Counted from the stretch's first letter, positions 1 to 12,526 are shown. The stretch is DNA of 64,000 nt from Struthio camelus (GCF_040807025.1 NC_090964.1:5642001-5706000); one strand, 5' to 3'. Numbers and translations: made by a program. Notes: generated from the letters alone by a model not told the origin.

Positions 1-70
1 GAGTCTCCACCACCTCTTTGGGAGGGCCTGCTCCAGGGCCTCACGACCCTCTAGGGAAGAGGCCTTTGTA
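1..70 (-). repeat. CR1 LINE fragment, cut by the window edge
   Basis: The first 70 bases read like the complement of the end of CR1 ORF2: a 'gagtctccaccacctctttg' stretch, then 'cctgctccaggg' and 'cacgaccctc'. The same block occurs in the clearer CR1 copy at 39735-40100. The copy is diverged and its 3' end lies left of base 1. Similarity is lost after about base 70. Confidence 0.5.
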
Positions 71-730
71 CTATGCAGCTTTTGGCGGTTCATAACATGT
101 AAGGGCATTCAAAGGAGGCCCATTCCCCAACCGAAAGCTCGTGCCAAGTCCTCTCCGTCTTCTGGGGCTCCACACATGAGAGGCACATGCCATTGTATGA
201 CAGGCTAGGTAAGAAAGTACTTGAGAGATCTGCTTGCTTTTTCTCCGTATGTCAGTAAAGTTAATCACTTCCAAACTAAGGATATTAGTTTTACACCTCA
301 AGGGGAAAATGGGCATTTCCCTTAAAACCCAGACTCTGGATGCATTTAACCCACCCTAACTTGAGCAAATAAAAACATTAAGCACCTAAATCAAAACTAG
401 ACATTTTCAGCTCTCTTCATAATCCTTAGGGAGAAAAGGAGCAAATTATCTAAGCTACATTCGGCCCTAAGGTAAGTACTGGCCTGTGGTAACTGGCTCA
501 GACTTGAACATATATCAGCGTTTCAAGTTAGGTCAGACAAATCTTATACCTGGACCACCCCAGACCCTGAGCTCCAAACAGGACTGGAGGGCATCCAGGC
601 ATCTCTCATTATGCTCATTGTTTCGGGGTACAGAGACCCTGATTAGACACGGTGCCCTGTCATCCTAGGAGCTGCATGCACAGAACCAATTCCTGGCCCA
701 AAAGAGACTGCCATAAAAATAGACAAGACA
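71..730. other. Gene-free stretch, nothing recognised
   Basis: No exon-like open frame with splice borders and no repeat I can name. The short open frames on both strands (up to 81 codons) have no protein character. Confidence 0.5.
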
Positions 731-830
731 GATGGAGGCACAGAGATTTATGGAAAGTCACGCAGCAAGTCAGAAGCTGGGTTAAAACAAGAGTGCGGGC
801 AAGTAGCAGGTCTGAGATCCCTCAATGCTT
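731..830 (-). repeat. MIR-like SINE relic
   Basis: The plus strand reads 'ggaggcacagagattta', then 'aaagtcacgcagcaagtcag', then 'agctgggttaaaac'. This follows the order of the antisense MIR core (gaggcacagagagg, aaggtcacacagcaagtcag, agctgggattagaac). The copy is heavily diverged, so the family assignment is from remembered consensus only. Confidence 0.42.
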
Positions 831-2747
831 TCTCTTTTGCGCTAAGGCGCAAACCATACACTTCAAAGTGATCTAGTCCGGCTGCTCTGGCTGCCTTGGA
901 TTCACGGCCCAGGAAGCTGGGAAACCTGTTCCAAAGACAGCCGGTACAGAGCCGTAAGGGACGAATACAGCTGAAACCCCAAACTGCTGCCTGCCTCTCC
1001 CAAGACCCACAATTTGTGGACAACCCCAGTTTTCTTTCTCCTGTGAAATGAGAATACAATTTTCTCGGAAGCTGGGCAACACCACCAATTCCCACGGCCT
1101 TCCCTAACCTTTTCCCAAATCTGCCATCCTTTGGAAATCAGGACATGTTACTATTGCCTCATAAGTTATATAACAGATAGTATTACTGATAGAAGCCATT
1201 AGATCAGTAATCATGCTAAATATGCTTTGTGTTCGTTCTTACAGTATTATGTTTATGTTAGTTAGAATACTTCTTATAAATAGTATTAATAGTAATTGCA
1301 TCAATAATAATACCACAGTTGTTGTGAAATGTTTATATAGCATCCATCTGCTCAGAGATCCACTGTGATAGATACGCTACAACCATCTGGCACTGTTGGG
1401 CGAGTTTGGCTCATCCTTATCATTATGGCAAATCAGGCAGCCGTTTCCATCTCAGGAGCTCCCACTGGTTTTGACTTGCCAACAGCCATAAATCACCTCT
1501 AAACTGCAGCCGCTCCTGAAGAGGAAGATGGGAACCCACAGGCAAAAGTTAGGAACATCAAAATGTGAAGCAAGAGAGCTTCTTACTGCAGCGTGCAGAG
1601 GCTCAGAGAGGGGAATCTAGAAAACCACAGTGAAACAGGAGACACGTGTCACTGCAAAAGCACAGGCACTTTCAGAGCATTTATCATTTTAGTTTCAATT
1701 GCTTTTAAAAGTAGCACTCGCATGGTTTTGGCTTTGAAAGGAATTCCTCTTTCCCTGTGCCTACGTCTCGGGCAGTACTGCATGAATGAGGCCCTCGCAC
1801 TGCAGACACAGCGCCTCGCTGGATGTTATCACCAAGACTGTATCTAACGCCTGGATAACATCCTATAATGTAAACATGTCACCTGCCTCTGTGCAGGCCC
1901 CCACGTTCAGATCATCTCATCGGCCTCATTGCAAAAAGAGACAGAAATACAGAGAAGGGAGGAGGAGGAGAGCAAGGTAAGGGGAATGTATTCCTTCCTC
2001 TTCTACTGGCGGGGCCAGAGGGTTCAGGCTGGCCTAGAGATCCTGCAACCCTGCAAGGAAGCCACGTGCCCAAAACAGACCCATGCTGAATTGGCACTGA
2101 GTGTGGCAGTCTACAGGTGCGCACACACGAGCATGCCAAGTGCCTGGTGGAAATCGCTAAAACCACTCAAAGGCCAGATCTTGCTCAGTGTCCCCCTCCT
2201 TTTTTTCATCGCTCCTATGACAAAAGCAAGAGCTTGAAGACAGAAGAAGGAGCAATGAGTCTGTGTTCCTTCATCAGGCGGAAATCGGTTCTTGTCCCAC
2301 AGGAGGAGGCTCTGTTGGAAGAAGCAACCGAAAAAGCAGCTGTAACATCCTGGTCTAGGAGTTTTGGTCTCAGCTCCCGTGTCATAATCAGGATTTCAGT
2401 CTGGGTCCTTCTCAGGAGATCGCCCAACACAGCACATCTAAAAAATACAGCTCTCAGGGGAATGATCTGTCGAAAGATTAATGTTCACTCCTACTTCTCT
2501 TCAACCCCTACATACTCCCAGAGGAAGCTTCCCTTTCAGAATTCAGCACTTCTGCTCTTGCTGTGGCTGCACATACCTGCACGAAAATGAAGAGAAACTT
2601 GCATGGAAAATTCACAGGCGGATCTGGGCTCCTCAGGAAGGAGGTCTTGCAGGGACAGACAACCAGGCAGCAAAACCAGCACCTCAGAAAGCTTGAATCT
2701 CCTGCTGGCTTGCATGGAGCCTTAGAAATCACTGATTTCCTTCCAGC
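831..2747. other. Gene-free stretch with an AT-rich patch
   Basis: No supported gene. The part at about 1140-1340 is strikingly AT-rich, with several 'taata' and 'tagtatt' words and no CpG-rich flank. It could be unique regulatory DNA or an old unrecognised repeat. The 84 to 157-codon open frames between 1590 and 2590 overlap on opposite strands and resemble no protein family. Confidence 0.4.
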
Positions 2748-2850
2748 ATTGTGACCCTTTACTGTGAACCCTCAAGCAATTCATTGGCTCCATGCATTAA
2801 TTTCCTTAGCAAGAAAGCAGGCATGGTGCTTCCTACCTGCCATTATGAAG
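2748..2850 (+). repeat. Possible MIR-like SINE relic
   Basis: The run 'tgtgaaccctcaagcaattc', then 'ttaatttccttagcaagaaa', then 'cttcctacctgcc' follows the sense MIR core (tgtgaccttgggcaagtcac, cagtttcctcatctgtaaaa, agtacctacc) with many mismatches. This is one of the weaker MIR calls. Confidence 0.28.
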
Positions 2851-3302
2851 ACCTCTCTTATATGTGGGCAAGTCATTCAAATAGCACGTGCAATTTTGGA
2901 AGATTCGCTTTTACTTGCTTTAGCCAAGCCAACCTAAAAAGGCCTGTTTGTTGGAAAGCTCCCAGCCCCAGCATCTGGAGCCACACTTTATCGCAAGCTG
3001 GGCACCCGTTTTTGAAAATTTTGGACCTTGGAGAGAGCAAATTCCAAGCTGTGCTTTTGTGCCATGCAAAAAGAGATGGTCTCCGCCTCAGGAGTGCCAC
3101 AGTAGTTGCTCACAAAGAAGTATAAAGTAGAACATTTAAATTCCAAGACAGACAATGAGCTATTTCAGTGTAAACAGTAGGAATTAGCACTGACCGGAAA
3201 GCTTATATTTATAAACCTCACATGGAAAAATTCCTTTTATAAGCCCCTTTGGATTTTTATTACAAATTTTGGGGACTTCAGCAAGAATTTCTGTTCTGAG
3301 TC

Positions 3303-3319
3303 AAAAAAAAAAAAAAAAA
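3303..3319 (+). repeat. Poly(A) run of 17
   Basis: An uninterrupted run of A. No LINE or SINE body was recognised just upstream and no target-site duplication is evident, so it is treated as a simple repeat. Confidence 0.9.
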
Positions 3320-3689
3320 GACCCTTTCATTTCTTGTTAGAAATGGCATTTCAAGATAAAAGGGTTCATTCCAAGATAAATGTCTTTCAAATATTATCAT
3401 CAAACAAGGAAACAGATTGTGCAAAGCTGGCATTTTTCTCCACAGAAAATACCAGGTTTGATCAAACCACCTTTTTTCCAATGAGAACGTCTTTCTTGTG
3501 AAAGTATGCGTCTAGTTCTCATAGCCGTATTGTTAAATGCAGCATGTGTGGGAAAAGTGGCAAGATTCAGCTTCTCCCCACTCATCAGGCATACTAAGTA
3601 TCTCTGGCTAAAATCAGGTGAAATAACGACACATGTAAAGAAAGAAAAAAAAAAGTTTCAAACCAACTCTCTTTTTTTCGCTCGTCCCA

Positions 3690-4010
3690 GCTCAATTGCA
3701 AGCTCTTCAAAGTTTCTCCTCTCATTGAGTTGAGTCATTAGCCTTCAGATAAGTGATGCTTGAGCCTTTGATTAAAATTACTGGGGAGCGCCTCTGCATG
3801 ATTAAAGAGAGATAACACAATAAAAGGAAGAGGACTTTACGCCATTATTATGGCAAATAAGTGCAATTCCCAACCTGAGAGCTGCATCAACTTGTCTAAT
3901 GTAATAAATGCTTCCCCTGTTGGAAATGTGTCAAAATTAGACTTCAAGATGTCAGCCTTCAGTTTTCAAAGGCCTTGCAGCGTTACGGGGTGCTTTGTGA
4001 TTGCAAGCCT
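3690..4010. promoter_or_regulatory. Candidate conserved noncoding element
   Basis: A non-repetitive AT-rich island with dense homeodomain-like words (gattaaaattac at about 3770, catgattaaag at about 3798). It also has a near-palindrome, gccattattatggc, at 3841-3854 and short ordered motifs typical of developmental enhancers. No coding frame survives. The enhancer role is inferred from composition only, and conservation could not be tested. Confidence 0.27.
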
Positions 4011-4689
4011 AATACGACGAAAAGTTGGAAGGTGCCGCTGCCCCATAGAGCAGGGCATCGGAGGGAGCGATACGTGCTTGTTAGTGGCTGGCGTACTCCA
4101 GAATAACGTCTGCCAAGTCAAAAGGGTAGGAGCGGATGCGGACAGACACACAGATGCATGATACCAGAACAAGTAGTCTAAGGGATAAAGGGGTGAATTT
4201 GGGATCCAGGAGAGGCACATTCAGTCTGCTGCTCAGACACAGATTCGCTACATAACAACGGGCAAGCTGTCCGCGCCTTGACATGGCAACGCACTTACAC
4301 GTGCGACGGTCTGCCGAAGTCAGAGCCGCTAGCCGTGTGCTCCCTGCAGCGAGGCTCGCTGCGGGCTTGGTCACCCTTGGGGACACAGCGGAATAGCTCC
4401 TTTGTCTAGGGAACAAGCATCACTTTCAGTCTTATCCAAACAAGAATAATTGTTCCGAGGAAAAAAACAATAATAATAATCCAAAGAGAACGTCCACACA
4501 AGAAGTTATTTCAGAAAAGCTACACCATCTGATTCCCCTTTGCAGACAAGCCTTGCATCTCTGCTCTCCTCCTGCAAGAAAGGACCTTTCATTCCCTCTC
4601 TGGGCATGACGTGGGGCTATGTTATCTAACTGTAGGTGCTAAGATATTATGCTGCTGGTAGCTTGTAAAACTGTAGACTGATCACTCAC
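4011..4689. other. Gene-free stretch
   Basis: No named feature. Around 4230-4390 there is a modest CpG cluster (ccgcgcc, cgtgcgacgg, gccgctagccgtg), too short to call a CpG island. The opposing open frames at 3966-4416 have no protein-like features. Confidence 0.4.
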
Positions 4690-4860
4690 AGAGGCATCCT
4701 GTTTGTGGCTTAAAATACACTAGTTTATCATGCAAATGATATGTCAACAGAATAGCTGCACTTGGCAATACTTCCCAAAGTAAATTAAGCAGTTAAACAT
4801 GCCATGTGTAATATTAAGGAGGTTGTGTGTTACATATAATAAGCAGATCAAGCCAAGTTG
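4690..4860. promoter_or_regulatory. Candidate regulatory island with an octamer site
   Basis: Contains a perfect POU octamer, ATGCAAAT, at 4730-4737 inside the near-symmetrical word tcatgcaaatgatatg. It is followed by AT-rich unique sequence with taaattaag and taatatta words. An octamer is expected a couple of times by chance in 64 kb on both strands, so this is suggestive only. Confidence 0.22.
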
Positions 4861-6119
4861 TCAGAAAGCCAGGTTTCCTTAGGAATCTGAAATTCAATTC
4901 AGGGGAATGAAGGTGTGTAAAACTTCCCACTCAAGCAATGAAGAGCTTGCGAGGTTTCGGAGACCTGGGGTCATATTTCTGCCAAAACCCCTCGAGGGGA
5001 CTTGGTCTCAGCTGGGGACCCACTGAGGTTTTATCCACGAGAGGAATGGTCCAGACCCAGCTTCCCTGTCGGCATTTCAAGAACTGGTGCATGTCGAGGG
5101 CTTGCTTTGTGCATTTTTCACAGCTTGAGTTCAATGCATCTGGGAACCATTTGCAAGGGTAAAAATAATGCATGATCCAATCTTCTGAAGGCTTTTTACT
5201 TGCAGGAGGGTGGAAATACCAGGCAGACAAAAAAAAAAAACCTCTCTTGGATTATTTCAGCTCCACAAATTGCTCCCTGAGGCAAGTAAATGTTGTAAAA
5301 AACATACACAAATATTCAGATTCAAGTTTAACCAAATACCAAGACATTTGGATTTATTCAAGTGTCAGCAGCCCCCAAGCTTTCTTAGTTATTTCAGGCT
5401 CTCTTACATCAGTGAATGTTTTCTGTATCACGGAAACTCAAAGTCAAACCTGGGGGCTCACAGGGCCTGAAAGAGCCAAATAAAAACATTTCCCGGCTGC
5501 CCCATGAACTAGTTCATTAAACTCCAACCCTCACACTGATCTCCAAAGTGAGAATAGTTCCAGCGATTTATGGAGAACCAAAGCTAAAATCCCGTTCGTT
5601 TATAAAGCTGATGTTTGGTTTTAGGGTGTTTGTTTTTAAAGGAAAGTAATGGAGTGAGCTATCAAGATCAGTCTTCCCCAGGCCCACCTTGCCTGGGATT
5701 TCAGTGCTACCCAGGTCCCTGGCAGCAGCCCAGATCTCCTCCTCTGCCACACTTCCAGCCTCTTCCAGGAACCCTAACTCATTCGGCACCTCATGTGTTC
5801 ACAGGCACCTTATTTTGGAGAGAATCTCATTTTCTTATCTCCTTTACACTCCAAACGTCAAGACCACTATGAGCCTTTAGGCCAATATTTCTCACACATC
5901 CTAATAACACATCCCTTCCCTCCTGCACACACGTGCACACATTCCTCACGGTTTACTTCCCCTCAGGGCCCCATGGGCCTAAAGAGATGATAAAATGTCA
6001 GTAATTGAGGTGTTTCTTAGGCACTTCCTAACAGTTCCTGACCTTGTTTAAACCCTTGGGAGAAACAAACTAGGGTGTGTCATAAAACCCTGGCAAAAGA
6101 CCTTTTTCAGTTAATTGCT
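4861..6119. other. Gene-free stretch, nothing recognised
   Basis: Unique-looking DNA with a short A run at 5229-5240. No splice-bordered frame and no named repeat. Open frames of 60 to 103 codons occur on both strands without recognisable motifs. Confidence 0.4.
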
Positions 6120-7380
6120 TCCAAAATATCCAATGATAGGAAATCCACCACGGCCTAAGGCAGTTTGCCCAAATCATTTCCTTCACTTTTAAAAATCATC
6201 ACCTTACTTCTGGGCTGGGTTGTCCTGGCAACACCTTCCAGCCGCTGATTCTTGTGAAGCTTTTTACATGTTGTGAAGCTCTCCAGTACTACAGTTCTCT
6301 TCCCTGCAGGTGTAACAGCACCATCAGCCAGCTATTAACCTTCTCTTTGGTAAAGTAAGCAGATCACATTGCTTGATTCACTCTCTGAATGGTGTGCCAT
6401 CCTTTTTCTGGCTCTTCTTTGAATCTCCTCAAATATTTCTACACTCTTCTGGAATTGCAGACACCAGTCTCAAATACAGAACTAAAGTAACCTTCCTACT
6501 CAGGACTGACCACGGGATCACAAGCTGTTCATCAAGAACGTACCATCTTCCTGGGGCTTTTCTGAGTCATCAGTTGTCCCATGCTGTCAGTATGGTCTGT
6601 GTTCCCTGGTTCCACAGGTGGGCTTCCCTGCCCAACTGTAGCCATCTAAAAGCTGTATGTTTTAAAGCGAATCTACTCATCTAGCTTGCCTCCACTATCA
6701 GGGGAGAGAAATAGGCATCTCTAGAAGTGGTTCAGTCCACCCTAAGAGATATCTGAGTTACGCTGAGCAGCTCACTCTCTGGAGGTACCTCCACCCTTTT
6801 TAGGATTAGAAGGGGACCACACAAAGCTAACTTCTAGACGGCCTGAGTTAAGCGAGATGAATGGTTTGACATTTGATCATACCAAAATGCAGAATTTACT
6901 TAACCCAGGGCTGCCACGCAATTCTGAGGCTCTATTAACCAGGGCTCTGCAAGGGCCACGTTTCTTCCCTGGTCTTTGTGTCACTTTCAACGCTTATCGA
7001 TGAGGGTTTAATGGACTATTTTCTTTTTTTTCCTCCGACTCCTTGCTGGAGACACAATGCGATAGGGTCAAGATCAGCCCTGTAGGGTCTCCACAAGGAA
7101 CAAAGCTGTTTGATGTGGATTCTCCTTTCAGGACTCCATTTAGAAACCTTTAACAAACCCCATCCATTTGAGGTGCACCATGTTGATTTTGGACGGCTCC
7201 ACTTTATCAATTAGGGTGTCCTGTAATATCAAGGCAAACGCTTTTTAGAAGCTGCACTAACTTAAGGATAAGTGTAGCCAATGACAGCTGGCTTCCCTTA
7301 AACTGGTGGGTTTTGAGTTCAGAAAGGATGATTACAACCAGGGGTTCTGACCTCCTCTGTGACACAGGCTATAAAACTTC
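6120..7380 (-). repeat. Ancient CR1-type LINE, ORF2 remnant with an interruption
   Basis: The plus strand follows the complement of an old sauropsid CR1 in the right order. The block at about 6320-6480 has 'attaaccttctctttggtaa', 'tctggctcttctttgaatct' and 'tgcagacaccagtct'. Next is 'cttttctgagtcatcag' with 'gtcagtatggtctg' at about 6560-6600. Then comes 'tttgtgtcactttcaacgct' at about 6977. Last is the block 'gtgcaccatgttgatttt' with 'aaggcaaacgctttttagaa' at about 7170-7250. The frame is destroyed by many substitutions and indels. About 260 bases near 6700-6965 do not fit the element and may be an insertion or a decayed part. The ends are approximate. Confidence 0.68.
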
Positions 7381-8217
7381 ATCCATTAGGCTCCTTTGAA
7401 AATTCCAGCTATAAATCTTTCAGGTCCAATCTATTCCCTTTGCAGCTCCCTTGAAATCACCATAGTTGCTCTGAAAGCTCAGTAAGACAGTGGTGTGGTC
7501 AGGGAGGGAAGGGTCCAGCTCCGGCTGTGCTCAGAGCCATCCTGCCCAGGACATTCTCCACTTCCTGCACTTAGGTCTCTCCTACCTTTGTTGACCTAGC
7601 AGCATACTCCCAGCTTATAGTTTCCAAGCCGATAATTTTAGGTCTTTGCTTTCCAACACCCACAGACTTGGAGATATAGCCTGATGCCTCACTGTGGCTT
7701 AAATGCTTTCTAATGGCCTCAACACAGAGATTAACATTGAGCCAATTCACTTCAAAACCCTTCCATAAAAATGCCTTCTGCAAATAGATTTGTTTCATTA
7801 TCATTGGGCCTGAAAGTGCCTGAAGTAACAAACAACTTCAAACTCCTTCAAATTGACTGTGGCACTCGATCTGCACTTCATTTAAACCCTGTGTACCTGG
7901 GTGCATGTGTTGTGGGGGGACAGGCAAGGGAGGGAAGGATGCAGAGCTCTGGTGCAACGTATCGGTGATTATGATGCAATGAATATTGGATGGAGGATCT
8001 ATGATAACATCTATTACAGCTTTATGAAATATTGATAGCGTCTGAATACATATTGCCTCCCAAACAGCTCGTTCCGGAGATGTTTAATGAAAGACATCTG
8101 TCGTTGTATCCTTGAGTCTACATGCAGGCAAAATACAGTCTTTATCTGCGCTGTAATCACAGTAACAGTTTCCAGAGCCATAAGGAAATGGCATGAAATA
8201 CGCATGCTCACCTATCT
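7381..8217. other. Gene-free stretch, nothing recognised
   Basis: May include further decayed CR1 sequence just past 7380, but I cannot follow it. No gene or RNA is supported. AT-rich unique DNA lies around 7970-8200. Confidence 0.35.
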
Positions 8218-8246
8218 GGGGGGGGGGGGGGGGGTGGAGGGGTGAG
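8218..8246 (+). repeat. G17 homopolymer with following G-tracts
   Basis: Seventeen G in a row (8218-8234) are followed by tggaggggtgag. With a long G run plus a further G4 tract this can form a G-quadruplex on the plus strand. Run lengths of this kind are also prone to sequencing error, so the exact count is unsure. Confidence 0.85.
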
Positions 8247-8893
8247 AGACAGAGTCTGGGTTATGTATACCAAGTCTTTCATTTTGAAAATGAATTAACT
8301 TTGTGCTAGTCCAAAATCAATCCCTGCACAGACAACTGGCTTCCTTTACTGGGACCAATAAAAGACTGCGTAGGATGCAACGATGAAATGGTGGGAGAGA
8401 ATGGGGGCCCCCAGGAAAATCAGCTTATGCTTCAAACATTTATCCCTGACCATGCACTTCTCACCACTCAGCCCTGTGTACAGCACCAGGGCACAACATC
8501 CCAGCTCTACATGGTCCAAACGCACTAAACCTTGACACGTTTTAACCTCAAATGCCACAGCATATTCCCAAACTAATGACATGTGGTATTATTTCTCCCC
8601 TCTTAAAGTCCCTCCAAGCACACGTGCACATACATGCACACAAGCCCTGCAAACATTTGGTTTATTTTAATCTTTATATCACAAAATTCACCTTCCTTTT
8701 AACTCACCTGCCAAAAAAAAAAAGCCCAGTCTCCCCTGCTAAAATCTTCCCAACACAGGGAAATCAAAGCAAACATCTCCATGCACATTTCACCGACAGA
8801 GCTAAAACTCCCTCTTTCCATACACACAAAACCCAAACGTACCATTACACACAGCTGTCTCGAGTTGGAGATCTAAGACATACAACAGTGACA
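8247..8893. other. Gene-free stretch, nothing recognised
   Basis: Contains the start of a 213-codon plus-strand open frame (8552-9193). It is rich in H, K, P and T from the A/C-rich strand and shows no domain, splice pattern or coding signature, so it is not called a gene. Confidence 0.4.
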
Positions 8894-8912
8894 CCCCCCC
8901 TGCCCCCCCCCC
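8894..8912 (+). repeat. Interrupted C-tract
   Basis: C7, then TG, then C10. G-rich on the minus strand. It lies about 650 bases from the G17 run, on the opposite strand sense. Confidence 0.85.
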
Positions 8913-11900
8913 TCAAAAGGCCTTCCAAACATAAAGAAACAGAGTTTTACATTGCAGCTCCACACAGAGCTTTCAGGCTGCTATTTGCACCTTGTCCCAG
9001 CTCATCCATTCTCCTCTTGGCACATAGTTTGGTGAAACTTGCCAGAAATGCAAGCTGGTCAGTCAGGTTTTCAGAAAATAAGCTGTTTTCCTTCCACAAC
9101 TCCCTCCTTGCTCTCTTGGGGAAACAAAGATTTCTCTGGCAGTCCTACAGCCTCTTCACAAAAGGAAAGTCCCTATATGAAAATAAGTACTGAGAGCCAG
9201 TCCTCTGCAATTGGATTTACGGATGAAATTCCCATAGGCTTCGCAGAGATGGGTCTGAGCTACTGTTCATCCCAGTGAAAATTTCAATACCTGACTGGGA
9301 TCCTCTTTGCTCATGTTCTGATAGTTTCTGATGCAAACCAAGAGATATCCCCCTGGTAAAGGGCTTGCTCCAGATTCACCCTGCTGATCCGGAGAGCAGA
9401 AGCTGATCTTCTGCCATGAAGGCAGAGTGATTTAGCACAGAGGGAGGGACTGGTTTGGCACCAGCTGCTCTTGGCTGGGTCAAAGTTCTCACAAAGAGCA
9501 GTGCGCTGAACCTGTGTCAGGCAGGCTGAGCTGAGCCTGTTATTATTGCTTGTTTTCTGTTGTGGTGTCAAAGTTGAATCAAGAGGAGCAAGAAGAAAGC
9601 TCGTTCTGCTCAGCAGTGAGATATAATTGAAGAGCAATGACCTTTCCTCACCCACAGAGAGGAGACACGCTGTGTACTTGTAGCTAGTACAAGGCGCTGG
9701 CGGGCTCAGTTACTGTGCTTTGTCCCACTTCAGTCCTTGTCGAGGGCAGCCTTCACCTTAAGGGTCTGACTGCTTTCTTCATGGGTGGGAACACATGTTT
9801 CTACTGATCCTGCACTGACCTGCTGGACCACAGCCCCGGGAAGAGGGCAGACCTCTCAGAGCTTTACCCTGGTTGTTCATCTCCTACCCAAGCCTGAGGC
9901 CAACCTGCTGATTAAAGTGACACAGCAAAAGCATTTTGGAAACCAGGCAACAGATTTCTTTATTTCCAGGCTGGTAATTCCAAACGTTCACACCTGACCA
10001 CTGCTAAATAGGACAGAGCAATAGCAGCATCAACAGATGCCCTTTCCTCTTTGTTGGACAAAGCCTGCAAAGCTGATTTCAGCCCAGTTAACCGCAGGTT
10101 TTGATTGTAAACTCTTCCACGGACCTGCCCCTCAGCACATCCTGGCCCTGTTCCCACGCATTCATCTTTAATTAATCCTTTCACCTTAGATCTTGCCTTT
10201 AGAAAGCATAAGGGACTATCAAATTGAGCCTCCTGAATTATCTTCCCAAGGACGAAATCCTAATGAAACCTTCTTCTTTTCACATCGCTGTTTCCCCCAC
10301 ACACGGGATCCTTCAGCTGAACTCTGGACACTCAGGACAATATCATAACAGAAATCAGAAATGCATGCGGTACTTCAGACACCTGTTTTCTGCAACTTCT
10401 CATGAGATCAATATCCGCTTACAAGCCACACTTCCCTGGGAACATTTTCCCTTTCTAAGAACTCTTTTATCCACCCAGCAACAGCAACAGTCACTTAGGA
10501 GTAATACAACACCTCTCCCACAATTTGTTACCGTGTAGGAGAGTCTACTGTATTTACAAAACCATAATATGTGGCACTCCCTTGTTCTCTGAATTAATGA
10601 AGGGTGCAGTTGTGTTTCTCTTTCCTGACTCAGCAGGAGGAATCCCAGCACAGGAACCCCCTCTGCTCTTCATGCAGTGAGCCATCTCCTTTATGGCCTG
10701 GGCCCAAGAAACTCAAAGCACTGTGAAAACATCAGCACAGCCCATCTTTGGTCCTGTCCCTCGTTGTTCCTGTGTCCAGAGCTGAAACGGAAATGTGGCC
10801 ATAGGGCTCTGATTTCTCCAAAATGCTCAACCCTTTTTGGCACCCACTCTCTACAAACATCTGAGACGGAGGCATCCAAAGGTAGCGAGCGTTTTGGGAA
10901 GTCTAGGCTTTGGTCGCTCGCTTCCAGGGGCAGAGTAGGGCACCGCTCCAGCATAGCTTAGGTTTTCCTAGAGGGGTTCCCGCTGCCCAGGAGAAGCAAA
11001 GGCAGCAGTCTGGATACGAGCAGTTTCAAGATTGTACCCTGAGCACCGATTCCAGTCTTGCTGACCAGGCAGGTAGCAATGCTGCAGGGATGGCACGATC
11101 AGAGCCAAACTTAGCGAGGTGGAGCGTGCCTAAGAGGCTGAGGACACTGCCAGGCTGCATCCTACACGTCCCATCCAGCCAGGAGTCCTCAGGCTGGATC
11201 TGGCTGGAAGACACAAGGGTGGTGGATATCCTATGGCTTTGTTTCCTCTCATCTCTCAACCAGTGTTCAACTACTCAGGGATTTAGGAACACGGCGGGAC
11301 TTAAAGCCTTTCAACCTTCCTTTACACAGGATATGAGGCAAGAGCAACATCTCACTCCGTGATCATAGAGAGACCAGCCACAGTAAGATCTTAAAAAAGG
11401 CAGGAGGATACTAATGGAATGCAAGTGATAGATGATAATCTGCTTTTGGTTTGTTTGTTTTTTTTTTCTAGTCTCATTTCTTAGTCTAAAAATGTATGTC
11501 TTCAGTGAAAACTCAGTTTAGCTTTACAAGCTTTGCTTCTTAAGAAATTGGCTCAATTTTAGCATTATTATTTTATGAAAATGAGAGTAAGATCTTGCCC
11601 CTTCCAGTAAATTATACGACTTTCTACTCAAGGTTTTAAACCAATTTAGTGAGCACCCTGAAAGCCCTTGTGTAGACATTTCTTACTATGGTAACACAAA
11701 TGAGGTATAAATTTCACCTTTAGCTAAGTCAGCGCAGATTTAGATAGTTGTGTAGGAAAGGCTAAACAAAACCACAAACCCTACCATTCGTCCACTCCCT
11801 AGATTATTTTCCCAGACCTGGTTTGGGAGCACAGTCCCCAGGCTCTCACCTCTCCCAAGTCAGAAGCACATAACTTACCATAGGTACAACCCAGAGGCGA

Positions 11901-12500
11901 ACTGCTGCTTGGCCCTGCCCTTCCCCTTCACAAAGAAGCTGGTCCGTAGGCCCAAATCATCTCTTCCCAGCCTCTAATTAGGGTTTTCTGCCTGAGCATG
12001 CACACCACAAAGACACTGGCAAAGAACAACCCTTCACCCTTTCCCAGCCCACCCTCCCTTGTCTTCCATCATTTGCTACAGTACATTTCTTCAACCTCCC
12101 TCCATCAACTCCTTTTCAACAGCATTTCCATTCCTGCTGCCAGATGAATGCTTAGGAGCACGGAGACAGTAAAACATTGCTGTAATGTCCCTTGCTGATG
12201 CATAGTCTCCTCCCATTATTGGTACAGCAGCATCAGGTTACACGCCGTTAATAGCCTTTCCACTTGTTTATAGCTTCTCTGGCATCATTCCTGGATTTAG
12301 CACTGCTGTTTTACTTCCCCTTACTGCTTTGGGGACGACCTCCCTTCAAGCAGTGGGACACTCGTGCCGTGCGTGCAATGTGTAATTCAACATGCGGGAA
12401 CTGGTAGGGGGGCATTACCAGCAACAAGCACATCAAAAACACATTATGTCAGTGCCAGTGAACCTAATCTTGAATTGTGTGGGTTGTTTTGGTTTCTCTC
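8913..12500. other. Gene-free stretch
   Basis: No supported gene or named repeat. There is a T-rich run at about 11452-11468 followed by AT-rich unique DNA to about 11780. Open frames such as 10910-11362 (150 codons, plus) have no recognisable motifs and overlap antisense frames. Confidence 0.4.
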
Positions 12501-12526
12501 TTTTTTTTTTTTCTTTTTTTTTTTTT
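12501..12526 (+). repeat. T-rich run
   Basis: T12, then C, then T13. Simple-sequence tract preceded by a short tctctc. No mobile element body was recognised next to it. Confidence 0.85.

Noticed and set aside
8552-9193. 213-codon plus-strand frame
   Set aside because: Its H, K, P and T bias comes from an A/C-rich strand. It spans the C-tract, a low-complexity run, and has no splice or domain support.
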